Of a stretch of DNA of 13,400 bases, positions 5,216-12,964 are shown one piece after another (position 1 is the first letter of the stretch; every line of letters begins with the position of its first letter). The DNA is taken from NCBI GenBank assembly GCA_021848765.1, contig JAJZTU010000034.1:1-13400 (forward strand). The letters are read 5' to 3'. The DNA is from Bacillota bacterium. GTDB taxonomy: Bacteria; Bacillota; GCA-003054495; Carboxydocellales; JAJZTU01. The translations under genes were made by a program, and so were the position numbers. The notes under the pieces were generated by a model that worked only from the letters and a program-made list of their open reading frames with translations, was not told where the DNA came from and did not search any database.

Positions 5216-8200
5216 ATGGCACGCATCACTGTTTGCCAGTCAGGAGCCTGGCATGAGTTTCATGAACACAAAAACAGCTGGATGGGTACGGAACCTTCTA
5301 TTGTAATCATACCTGAGCATGAGGACAAAGGAAATGTCGCCCAAGCTTTTGCCTATGTAAACATAGGCGCTATCGTTACCATACCGGAACTCATCGCCCG
5401 ATATATCCAAAGCCGCGGGGGGGAGGGGCTCATTTCACCGCATGTGACGGAATCGATCCTCGGTTCAATCATGGCCGACAGCCCCGCTGCCTACCTGAAA
5501 ATGGAAAAATTTAAGCAAAGTTATCTCCGTACGCTTGCTGATTTAATCTGCAATTTCCGTAAAACATCCCTTCTGAATCTGGAGGAGGCCATTGCTGGGT
5601 TGAAGGCGGGCCGCCTTTCTTCTAAGGAAAAGGACCTCATTAAAATATACAGCGAGTATGAGAAAAGGCTTCCAAACTATGGCTTTGACCTGAGAAGCGG
5701 GCTGGCAGAGTTCCTTCGCCACACGGGAGAGGACAACATTCACCGTCATCTTGGCATCCGGGAAAACGAGGGCGTCATCTTTTTGGGATTTGATTATCTC
5801 AGTCCGCTGGAGGAAGCATTTGTCTTCACCGTGTTTAAATATATCTCCCGGGCAAGCTTGCTCTTTTGCACGGAGGCCGCTGCATCAGAGCAGGCCATGC
5901 GTATCCGGAAGAGCATTGCCGCCCTGCTGGAACGCTCAAAACACCTGGCGGTGGAACATAAAATCCTGCCGCTTCAGCGACAGGATTTTTTCGTGGCCCT
6001 GTCGAGGGATCTTTTCAAGCCGGATTCGTCTGTAAGCATGAAAAAAACAGGCGCGCCAGGACCGGAAGCGAATCCGGGCGTCGAGACGGCGGAGTCGCGG
6101 GGAAAAGTCACCGTCTCCCGGGAAAACAGCCGCTTTCAGGAGATCGTTTCCATCGCCCGGCAAATCAGGATGTTGGCTGAGGCTGGCGTCGCCTTAAGCG
6201 ATATCCGGGTAGTCGCGCCTGCGTATCACCTTTACGGTTCAATTATCGAGGAGGTCTTCCCCGAGTACGCCCTTGCTTTTTCTCTGGAGCAAGGTGATCC
6301 CCTCTTGCGGTTCCCGCTGGCGGCCGTAATCCTGCACCTGGTGAACCAGGGTGTCAGCCCCAACCCGTACCCGTTGCGGGAAAAGATACTTTCCTCCCCG
6401 TATATCAGTTTTAGCGACCAAGTAAGACCTTCGGACCTGGTGAAATACCAAGAAGCCGGCGGTGTCGAACTGTTAAGCCGGGAAAGGCTGAACGCGCTGA
6501 TCAAGCCGGGTAGCCGCCGACTCGACTTTCATTATGTGAGAAATATTCGCCAGGAGGCTTACCGGACAGTAAAGCCCGTTCCCGGCATTCCGCTGCTTGA
6601 GGTTGTCAAGCGCTACATGGACGGGGCCGGCCGGAAAAGCAATGAGGAAATGGAAGACCAACTGTGCCAATGCTTGGTCCAGTTTTACCTGCTGGGGCGG
6701 GCGGAAAAAACACTGTCAGCCTGGCAGGCAAGGATGAGCGGCGCAGAATTTAAAGAAGCGCTGCAGGGAATGCTGGAAAACTTTCATGTTGCGGAAAATA
6801 TCGGGTTTGCAGGAGACACCTCCCCGGAACTGAAAGTCCGGGAAAGGGAGCGGGCGGTCCTTGGCCGGATCGATCAGCTCCTGGCGGAAATGGTTTCATC
6901 CTTGAACGCAGCGGGGCAATCACCGGCGACAAAGTTTAACCTGGCTGAACTGGCGCGGATTTTTTCGCGCCTGATGGGAGAGGCTTCCCTGGACAGGAAA
7001 GAATACGCAGCAGTTGTCATCCAGCCGGTCAACCGGGGACAATATGAAAAATGGGGTTACACCTTTCTTTGCGGGATGGTGGACGGGGAATTTCCCGCGG
7101 CAGAGGCGTTTAATTTTCTGCAACCCAAAAAAGAAGGATTGGGCCTCGGCCAGGCCTATACCAGCGTGGACCATGGACGCAGCCGTCTTTTCGATCTGGT
7201 CCGTTCCACGGCCTGTGCGCTTTTTTTAAGCCATCCGCTCTCCGATAACGGCAGGAGGCTGCCGCCGTCGCCTTTTATCAGGGAGATAGAAAAGCGCGTT
7301 CCGGCAGAACTTCCGGGTACTGAAGGACCAGAGACGGATGCCGGCGGGGACAAGCTTTACAGTCGGCGGGAAAAACTGTTGTTGATCGGGAAAAATGTCG
7401 ACAACCATTACGACAAGGTCCGGCCTCTCTTAAAAGAGCTGAAGAACGAGGACGAGGCGTTCTTCCGGAACATCGCGGAGATACTGCGTTTTGACGGGTT
7501 AACCCTAAACGCGGCATGGTTTTCTGAGTTTGACGGCCTCTTTGGCCGGGAGCCGTCCCCTTCCTCCTCTGCCGCGTTTTCTTTGGCGCTGCTTGCGGAA
7601 GAGGTCAGGAACATCACCTTTACCCCCGCCGTACTGGAACGTTACGCCGCCTGCCCCCTGCGTTTTTTCTTTGATGACATCATGCGTCTGAAAGAGGGGC
7701 CGGACTTCGACCCGGATACCACGGAGGCGGGAGTCCTGGTCCGCTCCATTCTTAAAGAATATACGGCCATGGCCTGTGCGGCCAAAGGCGTGCCCGATGA
7801 TGCCCCGCTCCTCTTTCTAGAACTTGTTGAACGGCATCTTAAAGAACAGGAGCAGGAGGGCGTCGATGCCTTTCACCTCCGTTTCATCAACGGTCTCACC
7901 GCCGGTTTGGACAAGCAGACAGAGCGGCGGCGGGGGCTTTTCTGCGCCTTTCTTGAACATGAAAAAAACGGCCCCGATTTTTTGTCCCCTTATTTGGCCG
8001 GTATGGCGGGCGCGGTGAAACTAAGCGACGAACTGGTGGTCCGGGTGGAAACAGACCGGGTGGACCTGGCCGGAACGACCGGTTCTCTTCTCCCTTTTTT
8101 GTACACCAGCGCCGGTACCGGAGACCCGGGTAAAATCCGCAGAGGGCTGCGCTTCGACCTGCCCCTGGCCGTATTGTTTTGCATGGATGATGTGGTCCAA

Positions 8201-8608
8201 AAACACATGAATCTGTCGGTGGCCGGCGCCGGGTTGTACCAGGTGAAGACAGCGAAGACCGTCAGGCGCGGCGGATACTTTGCCGTCAGCGACATCAGAT
8301 CGGCGCGGCAGACCAGCGCCTCCCCTGACCGGCCCGTGTTTTCCGGACAGCGTGAAGGCTTTCTGGGGCGGGAAGACTTCGCGCAAGCCCTGGAAAAGTG
8401 CAAAAGCCACATCCTGCGGCTGTACCGGCTGATGCAAAAAGGCGTGTTTCACCTGCCCTTGTGCCCTGCCGCGGAACAGACCTGCCACAATTGTTCCTTT
8501 GGCAGGCTCTGCCGCAAAGACCAACTGCGCCTGGAAAAACTTAGGAACCGTGTCGCCGGCGATGCCTTCAACGGGGAGAAACTCAATCTTGTCAAGGATA
8601 TTTTTTAG
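5216..8608 (+). CDS. addB: AddB-like subunit of AddAB helicase-nuclease, nuclease site apparently degenerate
   Basis: A 1130-residue AddB homologue of near-normal length, the partner of AddA in recombinational repair of double-strand breaks. Family signs, in order: REN-type segment FQEIVSIARQIRMLAEAGV at about 308-326, GMVDGEFP at 620-627, PPSPFI at about 682-687, and VLERYAACPLRFFFDD with Cys813. CHNCSFGRLC gives Cys1090, 1093 and 1099 (CxxCx5C). These four Cys match the AddB iron-sulfur staple. Two things are odd. The N-terminus (ITVCQSGAWHEF) lacks a Walker A GxxxxGK[ST]. In the PD-(D/E)XK nuclease region the early DRVD (947-950) is present, but where the family has DYK the sequence is FLYTS (961-965), so Asp becomes Leu962 and Lys becomes Thr964; the upstream His is Arg843. 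The ATG is supported by ggagga six bases upstream. The promoter is at 5149-5176. The gene is much GC-richer than its left neighbours. Confidence 0.85.
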   Translation: MARITVCQSGAWHEFHEHKNSWMGTEPSIVIIPEHEDKGNVAQAFAYVNIGAIVTIPELIARYIQSRGGEGLISPHVTESILGSIMADSPAAYLKMEKFKQSYLRTLADLICNFRKTSLLNLEEAIAGLKAGRLSSKEKDLIKIYSEYEKRLPNYGFDLRSGLAEFLRHTGEDNIHRHLGIRENEGVIFLGFDYLSPLEEAFVFTVFKYISRASLLFCTEAAASEQAMRIRKSIAALLERSKHLAVEHKILPLQRQDFFVALSRDLFKPDSSVSMKKTGAPGPEANPGVETAESRGKVTVSRENSRFQEIVSIARQIRMLAEAGVALSDIRVVAPAYHLYGSIIEEVFPEYALAFSLEQGDPLLRFPLAAVILHLVNQGVSPNPYPLREKILSSPYISFSDQVRPSDLVKYQEAGGVELLSRERLNALIKPGSRRLDFHYVRNIRQEAYRTVKPVPGIPLLEVVKRYMDGAGRKSNEEMEDQLCQCLVQFYLLGRAEKTLSAWQARMSGAEFKEALQGMLENFHVAENIGFAGDTSPELKVRERERAVLGRIDQLLAEMVSSLNAAGQSPATKFNLAELARIFSRLMGEASLDRKEYAAVVIQPVNRGQYEKWGYTFLCGMVDGEFPAAEAFNFLQPKKEGLGLGQAYTSVDHGRSRLFDLVRSTACALFLSHPLSDNGRRLPPSPFIREIEKRVPAELPGTEGPETDAGGDKLYSRREKLLLIGKNVDNHYDKVRPLLKELKNEDEAFFRNIAEILRFDGLTLNAAWFSEFDGLFGREPSPSSSAAFSLALLAEEVRNITFTPAVLERYAACPLRFFFDDIMRLKEGPDFDPDTTEAGVLVRSILKEYTAMACAAKGVPDDAPLLFLELVERHLKEQEQEGVDAFHLRFINGLTAGLDKQTERRRGLFCAFLEHEKNGPDFLSPYLAGMAGAVKLSDELVVRVETDRVDLAGTTGSLLPFLYTSAGTGDPGKIRRGLRFDLPLAVLFCMDDVVQKHMNLSVAGAGLYQVKTAKTVRRGGYFAVSDIRSARQTSASPDRPVFSGQREGFLGREDFAQALEKCKSHILRLYRLMQKGVFHLPLCPAAEQTCHNCSFGRLCRKDQLRLEKLRNRVAGDAFNGEKLNLVKDIF

Positions 8609-8640
8609 CGAAAACATTATAACAGTGAGGAGAAACATAA

Positions 8641-11600
8641 ATGGCTGCCATTTTCTATCCCACCCTTCACCAGCACTTGGCTACCGATTACCGGCGGAAT
8701 CTGGCGGTAACCGCGGGCGCCGGCACCGGGAAGACCGAGGTGCTTACACGCAGGATTATCAAGATCTTGTCACGGGAGAAGCGCTTCCTTGACCGCTTGC
8801 TGGTGCTTACCTTCACCGACAAGGCGGCGGTGGAGATGAAGGAGCGGATTTATGTCGCCATTGAAAAGGAACTGCAGCGAACCGGCGAGCCGCACTTTCA
8901 AAAACTCAAGGATACTTTTTTCAACAATTATATCAGCACCTTTCACGCCTTTTGCGCCGCACTGCTCCGTGAATATCCCATTGAAGCCGGTATCGACCCA
9001 TATTTCCGCGTGTTGGACGAAACGGAGAAAGTATTATTTCTGCGCAAAAGCATCAATCGCTCCCTTAGGGAACTGGCTAGCGATAAGCATAACCGGGACA
9101 TCCATTTGCTGAGCGGGGAGTTCACGCGGGCGGCCATCAGCGGTTCCATATTTGAAATTATCCAGAAACGGGAGGATATGGGCCAATGGCTCGACGATTT
9201 TGTCAGGCTCGACCGGCAGGATTACCTGGAGCGCCTGGAAAAATACCGCGACTGTATGCTGCGGGAGATGGCCTATAAACTGTATAAAAGCAGAGAGCTT
9301 GACTCCTGCCGGCAGCAACTGGGGGAGCTGGCGGATCAAATCTCCTTTGATAATTCTGCCTTAAGCCGCAGGAGGGACCTTTTGCTGCAACTGATACCGC
9401 TGTTAAAAGACGAGCTCGAACCGGCTGTTCGCCAAAGCATAGACGCCGACAAGATAGCGGAGCTTAAAAATGAAATAATCAAAAACACCAGGCTGTCTAC
9501 TCCTTCCAAAGCCTGGTCCGGCGAGGCCTATGAAGCGCTGAAGGGGGTTTTTGTCACTCTCCGCTACCTGTTGAAGTCTTTTGTCGTCGAAGACTTCACC
9601 ATCGTTGAAAGCCATGAAGCATATGGCTTTGAACTGCTGCAGGCACTGGCGCGCATTGCCGGCTATTGTTTAAATACTTACGAGGTGGATAAAGCCGCGC
9701 AGAATTACCTTGACTTCCAGGACCTTCAACTCAAGGTGCTCGACCTTTTTGCCTCCGAGAAGCACCGGCATATCCTGGATGAGCTCAGGGAACGCTTTCT
9801 CTTTATCATGGTGGACGAGTTCCAGGATACCAATGACCTCCAGTGGCGGATTATCAAAAAGATCGCCGCGGATGAAACCGAGACCGTCGTTAACCCAAAG
9901 CTTTTTATCGTGGGCGATGAAAAACAGGCCATCTACTCCTTCCGGGGCGGCGATGTCCGCCTCTTTTCCAGGGTGAGGCAGGAACTGCAAAATGCCAACA
10001 GGGCCGGTGGACATGACATGCAGCCCTTCGACTTAAACCTGGAAGGCCTGAAGGATTATACAGCCGAGTACCGGGAAAAAATCGGTGACGACAGGGCGCC
10101 GCGGGCCGGAGAAATTGTTTTCGCCGATAATTTCCGTTCCGCGGCAACGCCCATCAATTTTTTCAACGTGTTTTTTCACGACCTGCTCTCCCGGGAGGTC
10201 TATGAAGAATACGACGCCAGGCCCCAAAAGCTGGCATGTTCCGGCAACAAGCGCGCGGGCAGCGTGGAACTCCTGCTGGTCGACAGCGGTAACAACGGCG
10301 CTGCCGATGGACCGTCCGCAGCGGAGCATGATTCGGAGGAGTCACCCGAAAATCCGGCCACGGCCGCCGACCTCAGCCACCACCTCAAGGAAGCTCTGTT
10401 GATAGTGGAAAAAATCAAAGAGGTATTCCTGGGGGACGGGGAAAAATACCGCCGGGTCCGGGAGTGCGCCCAAAAAGGCCGGCCGGCTGTGGCCATCCTG
10501 TTAAACCGGAGGACGATGCTCAAGACCTATGAAGAAGCTCTGCGTCTGAACCGCATCGATTTTACGGTGGTCCGGGGCCGCGGCTTTTTCCAGCGCCAGG
10601 AGATCGTTGACCTGGGCAACCTGCTGCGGTTTTTAACCAACCCGGCGGACAATTTGTCGCTGGTCGCTTTTTTGCGCTCACCGGCCGGCCATCTATCAGA
10701 TGAAGGCATTTTTTTGCTTTCCAAATTGCCGGGAAAACGCAGCCTCTTTGCCAAGTTAATGTCAGCCGCCGACACAAACAAAGCCGTGGCGAAGCAGAGC
10801 TTTTCCGCCAGGGACTATGAGTCGGTGTTAAATGCCGCCGCTAACCTGGAAAGGTGGCTTGGCATGGCCGGTCGCCTTCCGCTGGTGGAATTTTTAAGGC
10901 TGATCCTGCAGGAAGGCGGCTATTACGTGAGTCTCTGCCGGGGAACCCGGGGGGAGCAGGCGGTATCCAATGTGGAAAAGCTGTTGGACAACGCCCGCAT
11001 GAAGAGCCTTGAAGAAGGAAGCGATCTGGCGGACTTCACCGAATGGCTTAATAACCGGATTGACTATATTGAAGAAGAAGGGGAAGCTGACATCGACATC
11101 AGCCTGGGTGGATCGGTACAGATCATGACCGTACACCAGTCCAAGGGGCTGGAGTTTCCCATGGTCTTTGTCCCGGACCTGGGCGCAGGCTTCAATCTGG
11201 GCGAGCGAGAGGTGTTGCATGCCGGCCATGTGCCTTTCGCCATGACGGTCAGCGACACGGGCATTACCCGGCAGGAGACGCCGGAAATTGGCATCATCGC
11301 GCCAAACCCGGACAACGATTGGGAGTCCAAGCCGCTTCTGGTTAAACGGATCATGAAAAGGCGGTTGCGAGATCGACTGATTGCCGAGAAAAAAAGGCTC
11401 TTCTATGTGGCCGCAACCAGGGCCATGGACCACCTGGTGCTGGTTGGCGCCTCTGACTTTGCCAGCCCGGCGGTCATCCAGCGCGTTAAATTCTCCCCCC
11501 TTGATGACCTGACCAACTGGATGGACTGGCTCAACCGCATCCTGGGCCTATCCTTTCAGGCCTACGGTTCCCGCGGAGAAATTGTTTATGGAAATGAGGC

Positions 11601-11697
11601 CGGAAAACCGATGCGGATACCGTACCGCAAGTTCTCGGCAGACGACGCGCTGCTTGGCGCGGAGGCCGAATACCGGACGAATTTCCCGCTGGACTAG
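8641..11697 (+). CDS. addA: AddA-like UvrD/Rep-family helicase lacking the C-terminal nuclease domain
   Basis: A superfamily 1A helicase, the motor subunit that pairs with AddB. Motifs: Walker A AGAGTGKT (25-32), LTFTDKAAVEMKERI (Ia), ISTFHAFCAALLREY, Walker B VDEFQDTND (391-399), motif III GDEKQAIYSFRGGD (425-438), motif V TVHQSKGLEF (830-839) and motif VI FYVAATRA (921-928). All look intact, so ATPase and translocation are expected. AddA is normally about 1,200 residues with a PD-(D/E)XK domain after motif VI. This protein ends at 1018, only about 90 residues beyond the motif VI Arg927, with no GxxxH or DYK segment. It starts 32 bases after addB with its own ribosome site (gaggag) and is in the same operon. 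Directly after the stop the DNA becomes AT-rich, so the 3' end may have been cut by a deletion or insertion. A natural short form is possible. The usual sbcCD neighbours are absent. Confidence 0.85.
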   Translation: MAAIFYPTLHQHLATDYRRNLAVTAGAGTGKTEVLTRRIIKILSREKRFLDRLLVLTFTDKAAVEMKERIYVAIEKELQRTGEPHFQKLKDTFFNNYISTFHAFCAALLREYPIEAGIDPYFRVLDETEKVLFLRKSINRSLRELASDKHNRDIHLLSGEFTRAAISGSIFEIIQKREDMGQWLDDFVRLDRQDYLERLEKYRDCMLREMAYKLYKSRELDSCRQQLGELADQISFDNSALSRRRDLLLQLIPLLKDELEPAVRQSIDADKIAELKNEIIKNTRLSTPSKAWSGEAYEALKGVFVTLRYLLKSFVVEDFTIVESHEAYGFELLQALARIAGYCLNTYEVDKAAQNYLDFQDLQLKVLDLFASEKHRHILDELRERFLFIMVDEFQDTNDLQWRIIKKIAADETETVVNPKLFIVGDEKQAIYSFRGGDVRLFSRVRQELQNANRAGGHDMQPFDLNLEGLKDYTAEYREKIGDDRAPRAGEIVFADNFRSAATPINFFNVFFHDLLSREVYEEYDARPQKLACSGNKRAGSVELLLVDSGNNGAADGPSAAEHDSEESPENPATAADLSHHLKEALLIVEKIKEVFLGDGEKYRRVRECAQKGRPAVAILLNRRTMLKTYEEALRLNRIDFTVVRGRGFFQRQEIVDLGNLLRFLTNPADNLSLVAFLRSPAGHLSDEGIFLLSKLPGKRSLFAKLMSAADTNKAVAKQSFSARDYESVLNAAANLERWLGMAGRLPLVEFLRLILQEGGYYVSLCRGTRGEQAVSNVEKLLDNARMKSLEEGSDLADFTEWLNNRIDYIEEEGEADIDISLGGSVQIMTVHQSKGLEFPMVFVPDLGAGFNLGEREVLHAGHVPFAMTVSDTGITRQETPEIGIIAPNPDNDWESKPLLVKRIMKRRLRDRLIAEKKRLFYVAATRAMDHLVLVGASDFASPAVIQRVKFSPLDDLTNWMDWLNRILGLSFQAYGSRGEIVYGNEAGKPMRIPYRKFSADDALLGAEAEYRTNFPLD

Positions 11698-11720
11698 CGC
11701 AATGAGGGGGGAGTTGCACT

Positions 11721-11831
11721 ATGTTAGAAGGCAGTAGTTATAAGGAGTATGGTCAGAGTAGACTTAGATTTGCCTGCAGGAAAGTTAAGCCTGTGTATCT
11801 TACCAAAAACGATATAGATACTGAGAACTGA
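11721..11831 (+). CDS. Possible 36-residue small protein
   Basis: A short open frame starting MLEGSSYKEYGQ, with RLRFACRKVKPVYLTKND towards its end. It has a purine-rich ribosome site (ggggggag) about eight bases before its ATG and ends ten bases before the next gene's start, so it could be a coupled leader for that gene. No family is recognised. It lies exactly in the step from GC-rich addA to AT-rich DNA and may simply be debris. Confidence is low. Confidence 0.25.
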   Translation: MLEGSSYKEYGQSRLRFACRKVKPVYLTKNDIDTEN

Positions 11832-11841
11832 GGGAAAGCAA

Positions 11842-12696
11842 ATGCAAATGACTGATGAGAATAGAATAAAGCCAAATTATAGACCAAAAGATAACGAGAA
11901 TTGTCCTTGTCGAAGTGGGGAGCCTTTTGGCAAGTGCTGTAAATCTAAAAACAACGAATACTATTCTCTCGGTAAGAATTATCAGAATAGAAAAGTTATC
12001 GTAAATCTTACAAAAAGCAATGCCCGATTTGAAAAAGTTCATCAGATATTATTTGAGATTACCTATACATATGGAAGCAGTTCTATTTCAATAAGCAAAG
12101 CAATTGAATATCTTAAAACATTATACTCTCTCCTCCAGGATGATATTGATGAGATAAAAAGCTATATTCCGTGTAATAAGGGATGTTCATATTGCTGTTA
12201 TTCGTTAATGCTTTCTACTGCCATTGAAGCTGAGTATATAAGGCAGTATATTAAGGCTGATTTCACAGAAGAACAGAAAAATGAGTTGCTGTCTTATTTG
12301 CGGAGTAACTATGATCCGGAATATTCATTTAAAAGGTTGTATGAACTGGACGAAAAGGGATTAAATATCGCCGGTAAGGAGTATTTGAAAAAGATACTTC
12401 CCTGCCCTTTCCTTAAGGGTGATGTTTGCTTAATTTATGAAGTCCGGCCATTTGCTTGCAGGAAGCATATGGTCTTGTCTGAAGCTATAAATTGTGCTTC
12501 CGGTTCACGGAAAGAAAAAAGAGCTCAACTACAGCTTTTTAATCCTGTGCGAATTGGGCTGGATGTTATGATGCAGCCGGTGGAGAGATATAAAGGATTA
12601 TGGGATAAAAGGACTTATCCGAGCACTTCAATTGTGAAGACTGTTTATGAGTGGTTTTCTAAGGGGTTTAATGGGATTGATTTAGAGGGGTTATAA
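11842..12696 (+). CDS. SEC-C motif and YkgJ-type cysteine-cluster protein
   Basis: A 284-residue cytoplasmic protein with two metal-binding modules. The N-terminal SEC-C motif CPCRSGEPFGKCC (Cys21, 23, 32, 33) is the zinc-binding module found at the tail of SecA and in many small proteins. A helical part of about 70 residues follows. The second module fits the YkgJ / CxxxCxxCC family: CNKGCSYCC (Cys111, 115, 118, 119), CPFLKGDVC (Cys188, 196), IYEVRPFACRKH (Cys206) and Cys218. YkgJ-like proteins are thought to hold zinc or an iron-sulfur cluster, and their function is not settled. The start is supported by aggga six bases upstream. The gene is strongly AT-rich, unlike addA and ychF on either side, which suggests separate acquisition. 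Having both modules in one protein fits a metal-dependent binding or modification factor; no substrate can be inferred. Confidence 0.8.
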   Translation: MQMTDENRIKPNYRPKDNENCPCRSGEPFGKCCKSKNNEYYSLGKNYQNRKVIVNLTKSNARFEKVHQILFEITYTYGSSSISISKAIEYLKTLYSLLQDDIDEIKSYIPCNKGCSYCCYSLMLSTAIEAEYIRQYIKADFTEEQKNELLSYLRSNYDPEYSFKRLYELDEKGLNIAGKEYLKKILPCPFLKGDVCLIYEVRPFACRKHMVLSEAINCASGSRKEKRAQLQLFNPVRIGLDVMMQPVERYKGLWDKRTYPSTSIVKTVYEWFSKGFNGIDLEGL

Positions 12697-12713
12697 CCAT
12701 AGATGGTGATAAT

Positions 12714-12853
12714 ATGATTCTTAAAGAACTAATCAATAGCGTCAATTATGAAGATTTATGGGGTGTACTCGATAAAGAATACGAATTTGAAGATGGTGCA
12801 TAGAGGAAGAAGTGCTTAAACATATGCATTCGCCTAGTATTGCGGCCCAGTGA
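12714..12853 (+). pseudogene. Decayed small gene (N-terminal scrap plus frame-shifted tail)
   Basis: From the ATG at 12714 the frame gives MILKELINSVNYEDLWGVLD and nine more residues to a stop at 12801-12803. In another frame, from 12803, the sequence continues sensibly as EEEVLKHMHSPSIAAQ to a stop at 12851-12853. The two halves look like the start and end of one small acidic protein with the middle missing. The exact family is not recognised. It lies 17 bases after the SEC-C gene. Confidence 0.4.
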
Positions 12854-12869
12854 TTGATTAGGGTATAAT
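12840..12869 (+). promoter_or_regulatory. Possible promoter for ychF
   Basis: A perfect TATAAT (12864-12869) lies 18 bases after TTGCGG (12840-12845), giving an untranslated leader of roughly 90 bases before ychF. The -35 box is only a partial match. Confidence 0.5.
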
Positions 12870-12964
12870 AAAAAAGCTTGGCTTAAGCTAAGTACACCAC
12901 GACCTCGAATTGCGGAGCCGGTGCGGCGACATAGTTAGCCGGCATAAGAAAGGAAGATGGACAG

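Larger units (their letters stand above)
12697..12964. other. Leader region of ychF
   Basis: Besides the decayed small gene, this gap holds a possible promoter (12840-12869) and a near-perfect palindrome, cttggcttaagctaag (12877-12892). Next is a GC-rich stretch with gccgg/ccggc pairing potential around 12917-12942, and last the ychF ribosome site aggaag (12951-12956). No riboswitch class is recognised. Confidence 0.4.

Noticed and set aside
5216..5260. N-terminal nucleotide-binding loop in AddB
   Set aside because: The stretch ITVCQSGAWHEF lacks the GxxxxGK[ST] pattern, so no ATP-binding claim is made for this subunit.
8021..8638. Long minus-strand open frame (205 codons) opposite the 3' end of addB
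   Set aside because: It is the antisense of a clear AddB coding region with the conserved cysteine motif. Long antisense frames are common in GC-rich genes, and it has no recognisable protein features.
10894..11433. Minus-strand open frame (179 codons) opposite addA motifs V and VI
   Set aside because: The plus strand encodes highly conserved helicase motifs here; the antisense frame is a by-product of composition.
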